From the NCBI RefSeq assembly GCF_030915445.1, contig NZ_CP133264.1, positions 4,683,208 through 4,747,207 of the forward strand: 64,000 nt of DNA. The letters are read 5' to 3'. Origin of the DNA: Clostridium sp. OS1-26 (lineage in GTDB: Bacteria > Bacillota > Clostridia > Clostridiales > Clostridiaceae). The notes under the pieces were generated by a model, which made no database searches, had not been told where the DNA came from, and saw nothing but the letters and a program-made list of their open reading frames with translations. Each line of letters starts with the position of its first letter. Positions within the stretch are counted from its first letter, which is position 1. Position numbers and translations under genes: made by a program. Shown here piece after piece: positions 1-8,321 of this stretch.

Positions 1-635
1 TCCCACAAGTCTATTACACTTTCAACATCTGTGTAAATTTCAAAGCCATCTTCCCCAGTATAACCAGTTCTGGAAACTAGGCATTTTATTCCCCCGATTA
101 AAATGCCTCTTTTACAGAAGAAAAATTTAATATCTCCTAAATCTGTATCTGTAAGCTTTTGAAGTATTGCTTGAGCCTTCGGTCCTTGAATTGCAAGTTG
201 AACAATTGATGATGAGATATTTGTTATATCTACATCAAATCCATTTTTATTTTTTAACATCCACTCGAAATCCTTTTCAATATTTCCAGCATTTATTACT
301 AAAAAGAAATGATTTTCATTAAATCTATAAACTATTAGATCGTCAACAACTCCTCCATCTTGGTAACACATAAGAGCATATAAAATTTGATTATCTTCTA
401 ATATAGATGTATCGTTTGTTATTAAATTTTGTACGAATTTAAGAGCGTCTTCCCCAACAATTTCTACTTCTCCCATATGAGAAACATCAAATAACCCAGC
501 AGCTGAGCGCACTGCTTCATGCTCAGCTATTATTCCTTCGTATTGCACCGGCAAAGCCCAACCAGCAAAATCTATAATTTTACCCCCATATTTTTCGTAA
601 GAATTAAATAATGGAGTTTTCTTTAAATTTTCCAT
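1..635 (-). CDS. gcvT: Glycine cleavage system T protein (aminomethyltransferase), 5' part only
   Basis: The reading frame runs from an ATG at 635 off the left edge of the window, so about 211 N-terminal residues are present. The translation opens MENLKKTPLFNSYEKYGGK and contains AGWALPVQYEGI, FDVSHMGE and SRTGYTGEDGFE, all hallmarks of the tetrahydrofolate-dependent T protein. It transfers the aminomethyl carbon of glycine from the H protein to THF in the cytoplasm. A strong GGGGGG-type ribosome site precedes the ATG. The tandem glycine riboswitch directly upstream supports the assignment and indicates that free glycine controls expression. The rest of the gcv operon should lie beyond the left edge. 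Confidence 0.95.
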   Translation of the reverse strand, partial: MENLKKTPLFNSYEKYGGKIIDFAGWALPVQYEGIIAEHEAVRSAAGLFDVSHMGEVEIVGEDALKFVQNLITNDTSILEDNQILYALMCYQDGGVVDDLIVYRFNENHFFLVINAGNIEKDFEWMLKNKNGFDVDITNISSSIVQLAIQGPKAQAILQKLTDTDLGDIKFFFCKRGILIGGIKCLVSRTGYTGEDGFEIYTDVESVIDLW

Positions 636-670
636 ACTATAATACCCCCCTATAATTTTTTGTACAACAA

Positions 671-716
671 ATAAAAAGGACATGAAGGCAAACTTTAAGT
701 TAACCCACATGTCCTC
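671..716 (-). terminator. Riboswitch-controlled terminator ahead of gcvT
   Basis: Read on the minus strand, AGGACATG (715-708) pairs with CATGTCCT (684-677) across a 23-nt loop and is followed by a T-rich run. It lies between the glycine aptamers and the gcvT start, as expected for the expression platform of a transcriptional glycine switch. Confidence 0.8.
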
Positions 717-900
717 TGTTTTTTTACCTGAGAGTTTCGATATGTATTCATATCTTACACCGTTGGTTCTGCTATTTAAAACAGTCTTTTCAGAGTTTCG
801 TCCTACAACGTTATTTTTACCTGAGAGTTTCTAATATAGCCGTGGTACTATATCATTGCTCCTTCGGTTAACAAATGTTATCTCACACTGTAGTCATCCG
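716..900 (-). ncRNA. Tandem glycine riboswitch
   Basis: Two aptamers are visible on the minus strand. Each carries the conserved ACTCTCAGGTAAAA core (near 822 and 730). The first also shows CCGAAGGAGCAA near 868-857. The tandem arrangement upstream of gcvT is the classic cooperative glycine riboswitch, which normally turns the glycine cleavage operon on when glycine is abundant. No protein-coding frame occupies the leader. Confidence 0.93.
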
Positions 901-1192
901 AAAAATATTAAGTTTTATTTTCAAGTTAATTATATTGCTTACTGTAATTATTTTCAATAATAGTTAAAAAATTAACCGAACATAATTGCTAATATTCAAA
1001 TTATTTCTATATATGCTTTTTATAGTGAGATTTTTTTAATAATATATCAATTGTTTTAGTAAATATTAGTATATTAATAAGTTACTCATTTAATAAATAT
1101 CAAACTATCGTTAAAAAGCTAATAGTAAATTATTTTCATTTACGTTTAATATTATTTAATATTTTATAGAAATATTCCTTATATGCAGTAAA

Positions 1193-1882
1193 TTATTCTG
1201 TACCGTTTTTTCTATTTTTAGCTCTTAAATAAATTTCATTTTCAAAGATAAACTCTATTATTTTTTCTCTTTCTTTTTCTGTTATAATATCGAAATAAAT
1301 TCCATAGAGATAAATAGTTCCGTCAGGGTCTGAAATAACTTCTTTTCTTGTTATCTTACTGAGAAGAGATAACCTGTAATTTACATTCATAGCTACTATT
1401 ATTTGACTTCCAATGTCTAAACTACTAGAACACTGCAGTTTTAATCCTCCACCGCTTATATCAGTTATAATGCCAGCTTTGAATTTATTTCTTGCAAGTA
1501 TTTCAGTTGGTATATCTGATATTGAGTAATAATGAATACCTGCAGCTAAAGGTAGGTATGAAATTTTCAAGTTAATTGGAATTCTATGGTACATTCTTCT
1601 ATCAATAAGCCTTATTATCTTGGGAGGACTTAGTACGAGATGTATATATTCTTCATTGCTTTTTATTCCCAAAACAGTTGATTTACAAAGAAACAGCTCG
1701 TTTTCTTGTAGTACTATAAGTTCTACCTGTTTATTTACTGGAAAAATAAAGTGCTCATAATAATCAACGCTTACAAGAATACATTCCCTGTAAAGGGTTT
1801 TTATAAGCCCTGTACAGCTTCTACTTTCGTGCATCAGCTGAAGCACTTTATTACAACAATTCAAGTCAACAAATTTATCCAC
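1193..1882 (-). CDS. PilZ-domain protein (probable c-di-GMP receptor, YcgR-like)
   Basis: 229 residues. The C-terminal half has the PilZ ligand motifs: RRMYHR at residues 95-100 (the RxxxR element) and DISGGG at 141-146 (the D/NxSxxG element). The first 90 residues resemble the YcgR N-terminal barrel. Proteins of this build bind cyclic di-GMP and alter motility, adhesion or exopolysaccharide output. The start is a GTG at 1882 with an AAGGGG site 13 nt upstream, a long spacing, so the exact start is uncertain. The gene stands alone between purF and the gcvT leader, with about 290 bp of AT-rich sequence (901-1192) downstream in which no other gene was seen. Confidence 0.85.
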   Translation of the reverse strand: MDKFVDLNCCNKVLQLMHESRSCTGLIKTLYRECILVSVDYYEHFIFPVNKQVELIVLQENELFLCKSTVLGIKSNEEYIHLVLSPPKIIRLIDRRMYHRIPINLKISYLPLAAGIHYYSISDIPTEILARNKFKAGIITDISGGGLKLQCSSSLDIGSQIIVAMNVNYRLSLLSKITRKEVISDPDGTIYLYGIYFDIITEKEREKIIEFIFENEIYLRAKNRKNGTE

Positions 1883-1950
1883 GATCTAGCCACATCCCCT
1901 TAACAGTATAAATATGTAGTTTATATTATACAGCAAAAATGGAAATATTT

Positions 1951-3297
1951 CTATTTCATAAAGCATTGAAGACAAATATCTTCCTTCTTTCCAATAGATT
2001 TCAGTAAACCTTCGATACTCAGATATTGTAAACTGTCAGCACCAATGATATCTTTTATTTCATCTATACTGTATCTAGAACCGACTAACTCGTGACTATT
2101 GGAGGTATTGATTCCCCAAAAGCATGAATATTTTATAATAGGAGAAGCAGCTCTAAAATGTATCTCTTTTGCGCCTGCAATCCTTAATAATTGCACAATT
2201 CGTTTACTTGTAGTTCCTCGTACAATAGAGTCATCCACTACTATTACTCTTTTATTTTTAACGGAGTCTTTTATTACATTTAGTTTAAGTTCCAGGTTAG
2301 CTTGCCTTATTTTTTTAGATGGTTCAATAAAAGTTCTTCCTACATATTCATTTTTTTCAAATCCTACATCATAGGGAATACTAGATGACTTTGCAAATCC
2401 AATGGCAGATAAAATTCCAGAATGAGGGACTCCTATAACTATATCTGCTTCAGTAGGGCATTCATCCCAAAGAGCTCTTCCTGCATTAATTCTTGATTGA
2501 TAGACACTCACACTATCTATTACGCTATCTGACCTAGCAAAATATATGTACTCGAAAGCACAAATTGAATGTTTAAACTTTTTACAATAATTTCTTGATT
2601 TCATTCCAGTAGAATCTATTGTAACAATTTCTCCAGGATGTACATCTCTTATTAAGTCAGCTTTAATAGAATCCAGGGCACAACTTTCAGAGGATAGGAC
2701 AAAGGAGTTATTCAGTGTTCCTATGCAAAGTGGTCTGATTCCTTTTGTATCTCTGAATCCAAATAGCTTTTCTCCAGTATAAAGCAATACTGAATATCCC
2801 CCATCTATTTGTTTCATAACTTCTAATATTGCATCTTCTAGAGTTTCACATTTGCTGTTCTCTATTAATTTTAATATTATCTCTGAATCTGTTGTGGTAT
2901 TAAATCTCGCACCTTTTGCCTCTAAATTAGCTCGCAGTTCTTTAGCATTAGTCAAATTCCCGTTGTGGGCAATTGCAATACTTCCATTTATTATGGGCTG
3001 TACGTTTATTATATTACTATCTCCACAAGTTGAATATCGTACATGTCCTATTGCTGAATTACCTGTAATCCCTCTAAAATTTTCTTTATTAAAGACATTA
3101 GAAACAAGTCCCATACCCTTATAACAACTTATATTGTCACTATTAGCGACAGCTATACCACAGCTTTCTTGCCCTCTATGCTGCAGAGCATTAAGTGCAT
3201 TATATAGCAAAGAAGATATATCAAGGATTTCACCACCTAAAATTCCAAATACACCACACTCATCTTCAATTTTATCTATTAGTTTACTGTTATTCAT
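1951..3297 (-). CDS. purF: Amidophosphoribosyltransferase, TPP-riboswitch-controlled
   Basis: 448 residues. It makes 5-phosphoribosylamine from PRPP and glutamine, the first step of purine synthesis and the route to AIR, the precursor of the thiamine pyrimidine. The N terminus gives MNNSKLIDKIEDECGVFGI: cleavage before Cys14 would expose the catalytic Ntn cysteine. The PRPP loop VIVVDDSIVRGTTS lies near residue 350. Cysteines in SICAFEY, YSCFWG and ICLQC match the [4Fe-4S] ligands of the Bacillus-type enzyme. It is not in a pur operon; the transcript starts with a TPP riboswitch and terminator. The ribosome site is AGGAAGTGTAGGT before the ATG. Confidence 0.95.
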   Translation of the reverse strand: MNNSKLIDKIEDECGVFGILGGEILDISSLLYNALNALQHRGQESCGIAVANSDNISCYKGMGLVSNVFNKENFRGITGNSAIGHVRYSTCGDSNIINVQPIINGSIAIAHNGNLTNAKELRANLEAKGARFNTTTDSEIILKLIENSKCETLEDAILEVMKQIDGGYSVLLYTGEKLFGFRDTKGIRPLCIGTLNNSFVLSSESCALDSIKADLIRDVHPGEIVTIDSTGMKSRNYCKKFKHSICAFEYIYFARSDSVIDSVSVYQSRINAGRALWDECPTEADIVIGVPHSGILSAIGFAKSSSIPYDVGFEKNEYVGRTFIEPSKKIRQANLELKLNVIKDSVKNKRVIVVDDSIVRGTTSKRIVQLLRIAGAKEIHFRAASPIIKYSCFWGINTSNSHELVGSRYSIDEIKDIIGADSLQYLSIEGLLKSIGKKEDICLQCFMK

Positions 3298-3377
3298 ACC
3301 TACACTTCCTATCTTTTAAATAATATGGTCATTTATCTAATTCCAAAAACATAGGTTTTCAATGTATTTTTTCAAAT

Positions 3378-3410
3378 AAAAAAACACAAATCCATAGGAT
3401 ATGTGTTTTT
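3378..3410 (-). terminator. Terminator of the TPP riboswitch leader
   Basis: On the minus strand AAAAACACA pairs with TGTGTTTTT around a 13-nt loop, and the T-run continues. It sits between the TPP aptamer and purF with no intervening gene, so it is the likely expression platform. Confidence 0.82.
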
Positions 3411-3445
3411 AAGCTAACATCTTTTTAAATACATTACGAAAACAA

Positions 3446-3531
3446 CTTCCTACGCTGGCATTATCCAGTTCAGGTATTTAGGGTCAAAGAATTAAAGTTC
3501 TTACTCTCAGTTGGCCACTCCAACTCCCCTG
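3446..3531 (-). ncRNA. TPP (THI-element) riboswitch
   Basis: On the minus strand the conserved pieces occur in order: GGGG near 3530, CTGAGAG, TTTGACCC, ACCTGA and GGATAATGCCAGCGTAGGAA. These are the pyrimidine- and pyrophosphate-binding elements of the thiamine pyrophosphate aptamer. The gene it controls is purF, an unusual target for this riboswitch class. Confidence 0.95.
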
Positions 3532-3558
3532 TGTTCTTTTATTCACTTTTATTATCTA

Positions 3559-3587
3559 ATAGTACCATAGAAAATCTTTTTATTCAA
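3559..3587 (-). promoter_or_regulatory. Sigma-A-type promoter of the TPP leader/purF
   Basis: On the minus strand TTGAAT (3587-3582), a 17-nt spacer, then TACTAT (3564-3559). The predicted start near 3552 lies about 20 nt before the TPP aptamer. Confidence 0.65.
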
Positions 3588-3645
3588 TTTATATTCTGTT
3601 TATCTATGCTGCATTTTCTAATTCTTTCTCCTGTTGAGGTTTTGC

Positions 3646-5805
3646 TCACTCTCTATCAAAAAGCTTCATTAACTCTTCTTTTGATAATTTATTTATAATA
3701 TCACTATTTTTAAGTTCTCCTGTAATTATGTTATCAATCAATTCTTTCTTATGTTCTTGCAGCAAAATAATTTTTTCTTCTATTGTTCCTCTAGCAACTA
3801 ACTTAACTACTTCTACTACATTCCTTTGACCTATTCTGTGGGCTCTGTCTGTAGCTTGATTTTCCACTGCCGGATTCCACCATGGATCAAAATGAATGAC
3901 TAAGCTTGCTGAAGTTAAATTAAGTCCAGTTCCCCCTGCCTTTAATGAAATTAAAAATACTTTTATCTTATCACTATTATTAAACTCATTTACTAATCTA
4001 ATTCTTTCTTTAGACTCAGTAGAGCCATCTAAATAGAAGTACTGAATACCTTTTTCATTTAAGGATTCGCTTATTTTTTTCAGAGCAGAAGTAAATTGAG
4101 AAAATAATAGCAGTTTTCCGCCAGAGACTATCTGTTCTTCTATTAATGACATTGCAACTTTGATTTTTCCACTTCCACCTTTATATTCGTCAAATATAAG
4201 AGATGGATCTAAACAAATTTGTCTTAGTTTTGTTAAATAAGAAAAAACTTCTATTTTACCGTCAAAATTATTTTTTATTTTCCCTCGGACCTCTTTTATA
4301 TAGGAACTGTATATCGCCTTTTGAGCTGCCGGCATTTCAACCAATATCTTTTTTTCTATTTTATCTGGCAAATCCTTTATGACTTCTTTTTTAGTTCTTC
4401 TTAAAATAAAAGGCTTTATTAGCAACTTAAGGTTATCTAAATCACAGCCGCAGTCAGAAATAAACTTTTCATCAAAAGTTTCCTTAGAGTATAAATACCC
4501 TGGCATTATGAAATCAAATATTGACCAAAGTTCAGTTAAATTATTTTCAATGGGAGTTCCAGTAAGTGCAAATTTCACCTTTGCTTTAATTTCTTTAATT
4601 GCTCTTGTACTTTGAGTTGTTGGATTTTTTATATTTTGTGCCTCATCTATAATGCAATAGTCAAATTGAATATCACTGTATTTTTCAATACTATTTCTTA
4701 AAGTTCCATAGGTAGTTAAAATTACCTCATACTCTTCTAATTTATCTAGTACCTTTTCCTGTTCTTTAATACTTCCATGTGCAATTCCAACTTTTAACCT
4801 AGGAGCAAATCTATCTATCTCATCCTTCCAATTATAAATCAGTGATGTCGGAGTAATTATTAAAGATTTTTTATTTTCTTCTGATGTAAGAAAGGCTATC
4901 GTCTGAACTGTTTTACCCAGACCCATCTCGTCTGCTAAAATACCACCAAATTCTAATTCACTTAAACTTTTAAACCATTTAAATCCACTTACTTGATATT
5001 CTCTCAATATTGCTTTCAGATTCTTTGGTAAAGCTATTTCGCTAGCATTTATCTCAATTAGCTTCTTTTCTATATCTTTTATTAGATTAATACCTTTACC
5101 AAGTTTATAATTCTTATTATTTAGGCTTTCCCATATATATAAAGCCTTACTTTTTTCTATTTTTATTGAATCTTTTTCTATATTTTTATCATTATCCAAG
5201 GTCTCAATTAAATTAAAGAAGCCTATCATACCATCATCTTCAAAACCAATAAATCTATTATCTTTAGTTTTATAGAATCTATTATTAGACTTATAACTTT
5301 CATATATATTATTCAGCTCTGTTCTATCAATGTCTCCAATATTATAATTAAATTTTAAGTACCCATTTTCTTCATACAAATCTATTTCAATAAAAGATGA
5401 ATTAAATATTTTTACATCTTCCATACCCTTTCCGAGCATAACAGTACCTAATGATTGTATACTATTTTCTCTTGTGCTCAAAAGGTTAAAAATATCATCA
5501 TCCTCGCCAATAAATATAAGTTTGTCTTTTCTTTTAATAAACTTATAATATTCTAGTTTCATAAGAGCTTTTTCTTCCTTATTGTAATCCCTTATAAAAT
5601 GTATTTTGTTACTGCTGCTCTTTAATATATTAACTTTTTCATTATAATAAATTGCATATACTTCACAATAGATATTGGATTCCTCTTTATAAATTAAAAA
5701 TTCAAATCTTAGAGAATTAACTCCAAATCTCTTCACATCTTCTCCAATTATAATATTATTTGAAATGCTGCTTATCAGAGAGATAATTGCATTATAATTT
5801 TTCAT
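3646..5805 (-). CDS. SNF2-family helicase (catalytic half of a split protein)
   Basis: 719 residues. The Walker A box is DEMGLGKT at 292-299 and the DEAQ box at 387-390. The C-terminal helicase lobe has GGTGLNLTSASLV and TDRAHRIGQR, standard for Swi2/Snf2 ATPases that translocate on duplex DNA. Residues 1-250 resemble the accessory region that precedes the motor in bacterial SNF2 proteins. The ATG overlaps the stop of the upstream SWIM gene (ATGA at 5805-5802), so the two are translationally coupled. In many clostridia the SWIM domain and motor form one chain of about 1,050 residues, so this is either a fission or a frameshift. Confidence 0.9.
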   Translation of the reverse strand: MKNYNAIISLISSISNNIIIGEDVKRFGVNSLRFEFLIYKEESNIYCEVYAIYYNEKVNILKSSSNKIHFIRDYNKEEKALMKLEYYKFIKRKDKLIFIGEDDDIFNLLSTRENSIQSLGTVMLGKGMEDVKIFNSSFIEIDLYEENGYLKFNYNIGDIDRTELNNIYESYKSNNRFYKTKDNRFIGFEDDGMIGFFNLIETLDNDKNIEKDSIKIEKSKALYIWESLNNKNYKLGKGINLIKDIEKKLIEINASEIALPKNLKAILREYQVSGFKWFKSLSELEFGGILADEMGLGKTVQTIAFLTSEENKKSLIITPTSLIYNWKDEIDRFAPRLKVGIAHGSIKEQEKVLDKLEEYEVILTTYGTLRNSIEKYSDIQFDYCIIDEAQNIKNPTTQSTRAIKEIKAKVKFALTGTPIENNLTELWSIFDFIMPGYLYSKETFDEKFISDCGCDLDNLKLLIKPFILRRTKKEVIKDLPDKIEKKILVEMPAAQKAIYSSYIKEVRGKIKNNFDGKIEVFSYLTKLRQICLDPSLIFDEYKGGSGKIKVAMSLIEEQIVSGGKLLLFSQFTSALKKISESLNEKGIQYFYLDGSTESKERIRLVNEFNNSDKIKVFLISLKAGGTGLNLTSASLVIHFDPWWNPAVENQATDRAHRIGQRNVVEVVKLVARGTIEEKIILLQEHKKELIDNIITGELKNSDIINKLSKEELMKLFDRE

Positions 5806-6779
5806 GGTTTTATTATATAGAATTTCACCTTCTTTTGAAATTTATCATATAAAGGGCTATATAGTTCAATTTGATTTTTCGAAGGTAAATAAAGTTGCTC
5901 ATTAAAAAAGTATACATCTTTATTTTTACTTAAAGAGACTGGAAGTTTTTTATGTGTTGTTAACGCAAAATGTTGATTTTTCTCTTTTAATATAAAACTA
6001 ACAGGTAAATCTCTCTTAAGAACATCTACTTTATACTCTATTCCATTGTACTTAAATAAAATTTTATTTCCGCCAACACATTCTAAAAATGCTCGTAAAT
6101 CCTCAGGTTGTATTGTTAAATTTCTTCTCGTATCTGATATTCCTTTATTTGAAGAAACATATTCTTTAATAAAATCTATTACTTTTATATCATTAGTACA
6201 AATAGTATGCTGTGAAGGATTATATGTAAACTGATTATTGAAAAAGATAGTTTCACCGTTATTTAAAGAAAAGATAAAATTCTTCAAATCTGTAATTAAA
6301 TATTTATGTTCACGTCCTAATCTAAATTCTAATTCATAATTAGTTATACCTTTCCAAGACTTGCAAGTTATCTTTACATCAATGCCTGCTTCAACTTTTG
6401 TCTTCTTATCTTCAGGTAATTTTCTATATGAATTATCTTCTTTACCTTTTTTCTTATGAAGTAAACTTAGAAACTTATATCCTGTGGCAGTTAAATGCTC
6501 ACACATAAATAGATTTTTATTTATAGAAATCTCCTTAAAATCATTACAAGTACAATTTACACTATCTAATTTTTTATTTGATAAATTTATTTTTATATAT
6601 GTTTTATATTTATTGTAATTAAGATTATTTAGCACATCTCCATATATATGATATATATTATCTATTTTTTTACCCTTAATATTAGATACTAATCCATCTC
6701 TAAATACCTTTTCACCACTTTTTCTCATTAGATTAGAAGATGTTTTGAAAATTATTTGTTCTAATTCCTTTAAATTCAT
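5802..6779 (-). CDS. SWIM zinc-finger protein (N-terminal half of a split SNF2 protein)
   Basis: 325 residues. The SWIM motif CxCx(n)CxH is C76-T-C78, then C93-E-H95, a zinc site commonly found at the N terminus of bacterial SNF2 helicases. The remaining 220 residues look like the SNF2-associated beta-rich region. The last codons overlap the helicase ATG by 4 nt, so the two products are probably made together and may form a complex. There is no recognisable ribosome site immediately upstream of the ATG at 6779 (TGAGAAA only). The first 5'-terminal codons and upstream 65 bp are duplicated near 10451-10530. Confidence 0.85.
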   Translation of the reverse strand: MNLKELEQIIFKTSSNLMRKSGEKVFRDGLVSNIKGKKIDNIYHIYGDVLNNLNYNKYKTYIKINLSNKKLDSVNCTCNDFKEISINKNLFMCEHLTATGYKFLSLLHKKKGKEDNSYRKLPEDKKTKVEAGIDVKITCKSWKGITNYELEFRLGREHKYLITDLKNFIFSLNNGETIFFNNQFTYNPSQHTICTNDIKVIDFIKEYVSSNKGISDTRRNLTIQPEDLRAFLECVGGNKILFKYNGIEYKVDVLKRDLPVSFILKEKNQHFALTTHKKLPVSLSKNKDVYFFNEQLYLPSKNQIELYSPLYDKFQKKVKFYIIKP

Positions 6780-6842
6780 TTTCTCACCACTCTTTCATAT
6801 ATAAGTCTCTAATATCTTTAATCATATAATTTCTATAATAGA
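6766..6842. repeat. Direct repeat A (duplicated at 10451-10530)
   Basis: About 77 bp covering the first codons and upstream region of the SWIM gene recur at 10451-10530 with only a few mismatches. A second short stretch (6991-7026, the 3' end of the methyltransferase gene) recurs right after it at 10529-10561. The later copy is therefore a rearranged, internally deleted duplicate of this locus. Confidence 0.8.
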
Positions 6843-6999
6843 TAATTATTATATCATAATCAGCAGAAATAAATACCAAAAACTGCACTAGATTTCTCCA
6901 CTGCAGTATAGTTATTTATTACATTTAGCTCTGTGAGTGAACATAGAAACATACTTGAATTTTCACTTAAAAATCTCTAAAACTTAAATAATTGTGGAA

Positions 7000-7554
7000 T
7001 TAGGATTCGAATATGACACAATAAAAGTTCTCTCCTAATGAAAATTTTTTTATAGTTTTTAGTTCATTGTTATTACAAAGTTCTTCAACGTAATTTTCTG
7101 ACAGCCTATGATCGATTGGAGGTCCCATTGGTGTTTTTCTCTTATGAAACTCTATTATCATGAGCTTTCCTTTTCTTTTTAAAACTCGCTTTATCTCATT
7201 TAACATATATTCCTTATCTTCTATCTCATGTAATACAGTTACCATTATAGCCATATCACAGATGTTACTGCCTAGCGGAAGTTGGTTGGAGTTAACTTTC
7301 TTAATTATAAGATTTTTAGTATTTTGCTCATCCATTCTATTTTTTAGCAATTCAATCATACTATCTGATATTTCAAGAGCATAAATATCGTTACTGCTAA
7401 TTTTCGCGGCTGTAAAAGAAAATATACCCGTACCAGCACCAATATCGCATAGTACCATATTCTCTTTAAATCCTGTTTTTATTAATGTATCCTTTGGATT
7501 AAGTTCTGCTATTCTTATTGGATTTTCAAATTTATTAATTTTACTATCATTCAT
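7000..7554 (-). CDS. SAM-dependent methyltransferase (class I, Methyltransf_11/31 type)
   Basis: 184 residues. Motif I (SAM loop) is DIGAGTG at residues 37-43, followed by the acidic residue of motif II (YALEIS) and an acidic post-loop (MAIMVTVLHEI). The Rossmann core fills the whole protein, leaving little room for a substrate domain. The substrate cannot be read from the sequence. A promoter with a CsoR-like palindrome immediately downstream of its -10 box (7625-7677) suggests control by a metal- or sulfide-responsive repressor. Quinone, thiol or metal(loid) methylation are possibilities only. Confidence 0.8.
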   Translation of the reverse strand: MNDSKINKFENPIRIAELNPKDTLIKTGFKENMVLCDIGAGTGIFSFTAAKISSNDIYALEISDSMIELLKNRMDEQNTKNLIIKKVNSNQLPLGSNICDMAIMVTVLHEIEDKEYMLNEIKRVLKRKGKLMIIEFHKRKTPMGPPIDHRLSENYVEELCNNNELKTIKKFSLGENFYCVIFES

Positions 7555-7624
7555 CTAAACCATCTCCTTCTACCTAACACTCACCTTTTATTTAAAAATT
7601 ATGGTATATACTAGTTAATCAACT

Positions 7625-7677
7625 CATACCCATTAGGGGTATGTTTTTATATTATATTAATTTATTCTGTTTGTCAA
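7625..7677 (-). promoter_or_regulatory. Promoter plus CsoR/CstR-like operator for the methyltransferase
   Basis: On the minus strand TTGACA (7677-7672), a 17-nt spacer, then TAATAT (7654-7649). The palindrome CATACCC-N5-GGGTATG (7625-7643) overlaps the predicted start of transcription. The spaced ATACCC/GGGTAT arms are the form seen in CsoR/CstR-family operators. No regulator of this family is in the window. Confidence 0.6.
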
Positions 7678-7764
7678 ACAAAAGGAATCAAGAGAATAAT
7701 AAAACTCATCATTAATTAAAAACTCTCTTTTTGCTATTCTTTATCCTGAAAACCAAGTTTCTTT

Positions 7765-7994
7765 TATAAACAGGATTCTTGGCTTCAGGCGGAGGTTAAA
7801 TGCCTAAATGGCATTTAACGGGCAGACTTGCCCAGTGGTCGTAGACAAACTCCATCTGAAGCTTAGAAGCCGTTATCCAGGGTCGTAGCGCCACTTGTCC
7901 CCAACTTTAAGAAAAGCATAAAGCCCAATGATTTGGTGCGAATCGCTTTCACAGAGTGCGTTGGGGTGTTAGTGGCGGTAGACATCGGATAAAT
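7765..7994 (+). repeat. Structured interspersed element, copy 1 (230 bp)
   Basis: Left end TATAAACAGGATTCTTGG and right end GACATCGGATAAAT are shared with the copies at 55103 and 57818. The 5' arm is GGCTTCAGGCGGAG, closed by CTCCATCTGAAG...GAAGCC. The 3' arm is a long stem, GCGCCACTTGTCCCCAAC with GTTGGGGTGTTAGTGGCG. Between the 5' arms lies a module (7795-7848) with two hairpins, GTTAAATGCC/GGCATTTAAC and GGGC/GCCC; it is the reverse complement of the module in the 55103 copy. The element sits in the divergent gap between the methyltransferase and the peptidase. It has no convincing ORF. Confidence 0.88.
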
Positions 7995-8045
7995 ACCTCC
8001 TGTATTATCATTTCTGACTCTTAAATCAATTTTTCTAATTATTCT

Positions 8046-8220
8046 TCAACTTTCAATATTAATTAAATATTTTTATTAAACTGAATTTTTTACAGTTACA
8101 CTTAAATTTTTGCTGTAAAACTATATGAAAAAACTTGAAATTAATATATAATAGAAATATACCCTAAATATTAAATATATTCTTAATTTTAAATTTTTCA
8201 ACTAAGCACTCCAAAGAAAA
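8046..8220 (+). repeat. Duplicated leader/promoter region (copy 1), upstream of the M24 peptidase
   Basis: This roughly 175-bp block recurs upstream of the POT transporter at 10576-10748. Both contain TTTCAATATTAATTAAA, a TTTTA(C/T)AG...CTGTAAAA inverted repeat, and AATATATAATAGAAATAT carrying a good TATAAT -10 with only a poor -35. Conservation of the block in front of both transcription units implies common control, possibly by an activator. Confidence 0.75.
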
Positions 8221-8321
8221 TGGAAGATGAAAAATTACAGAATAGTTATCAAAGCAATCATTGTTTACAATGACTAAAAATATTACATTATTATTTAATA
8301 ACTTAATTAGGAGGAATAACT

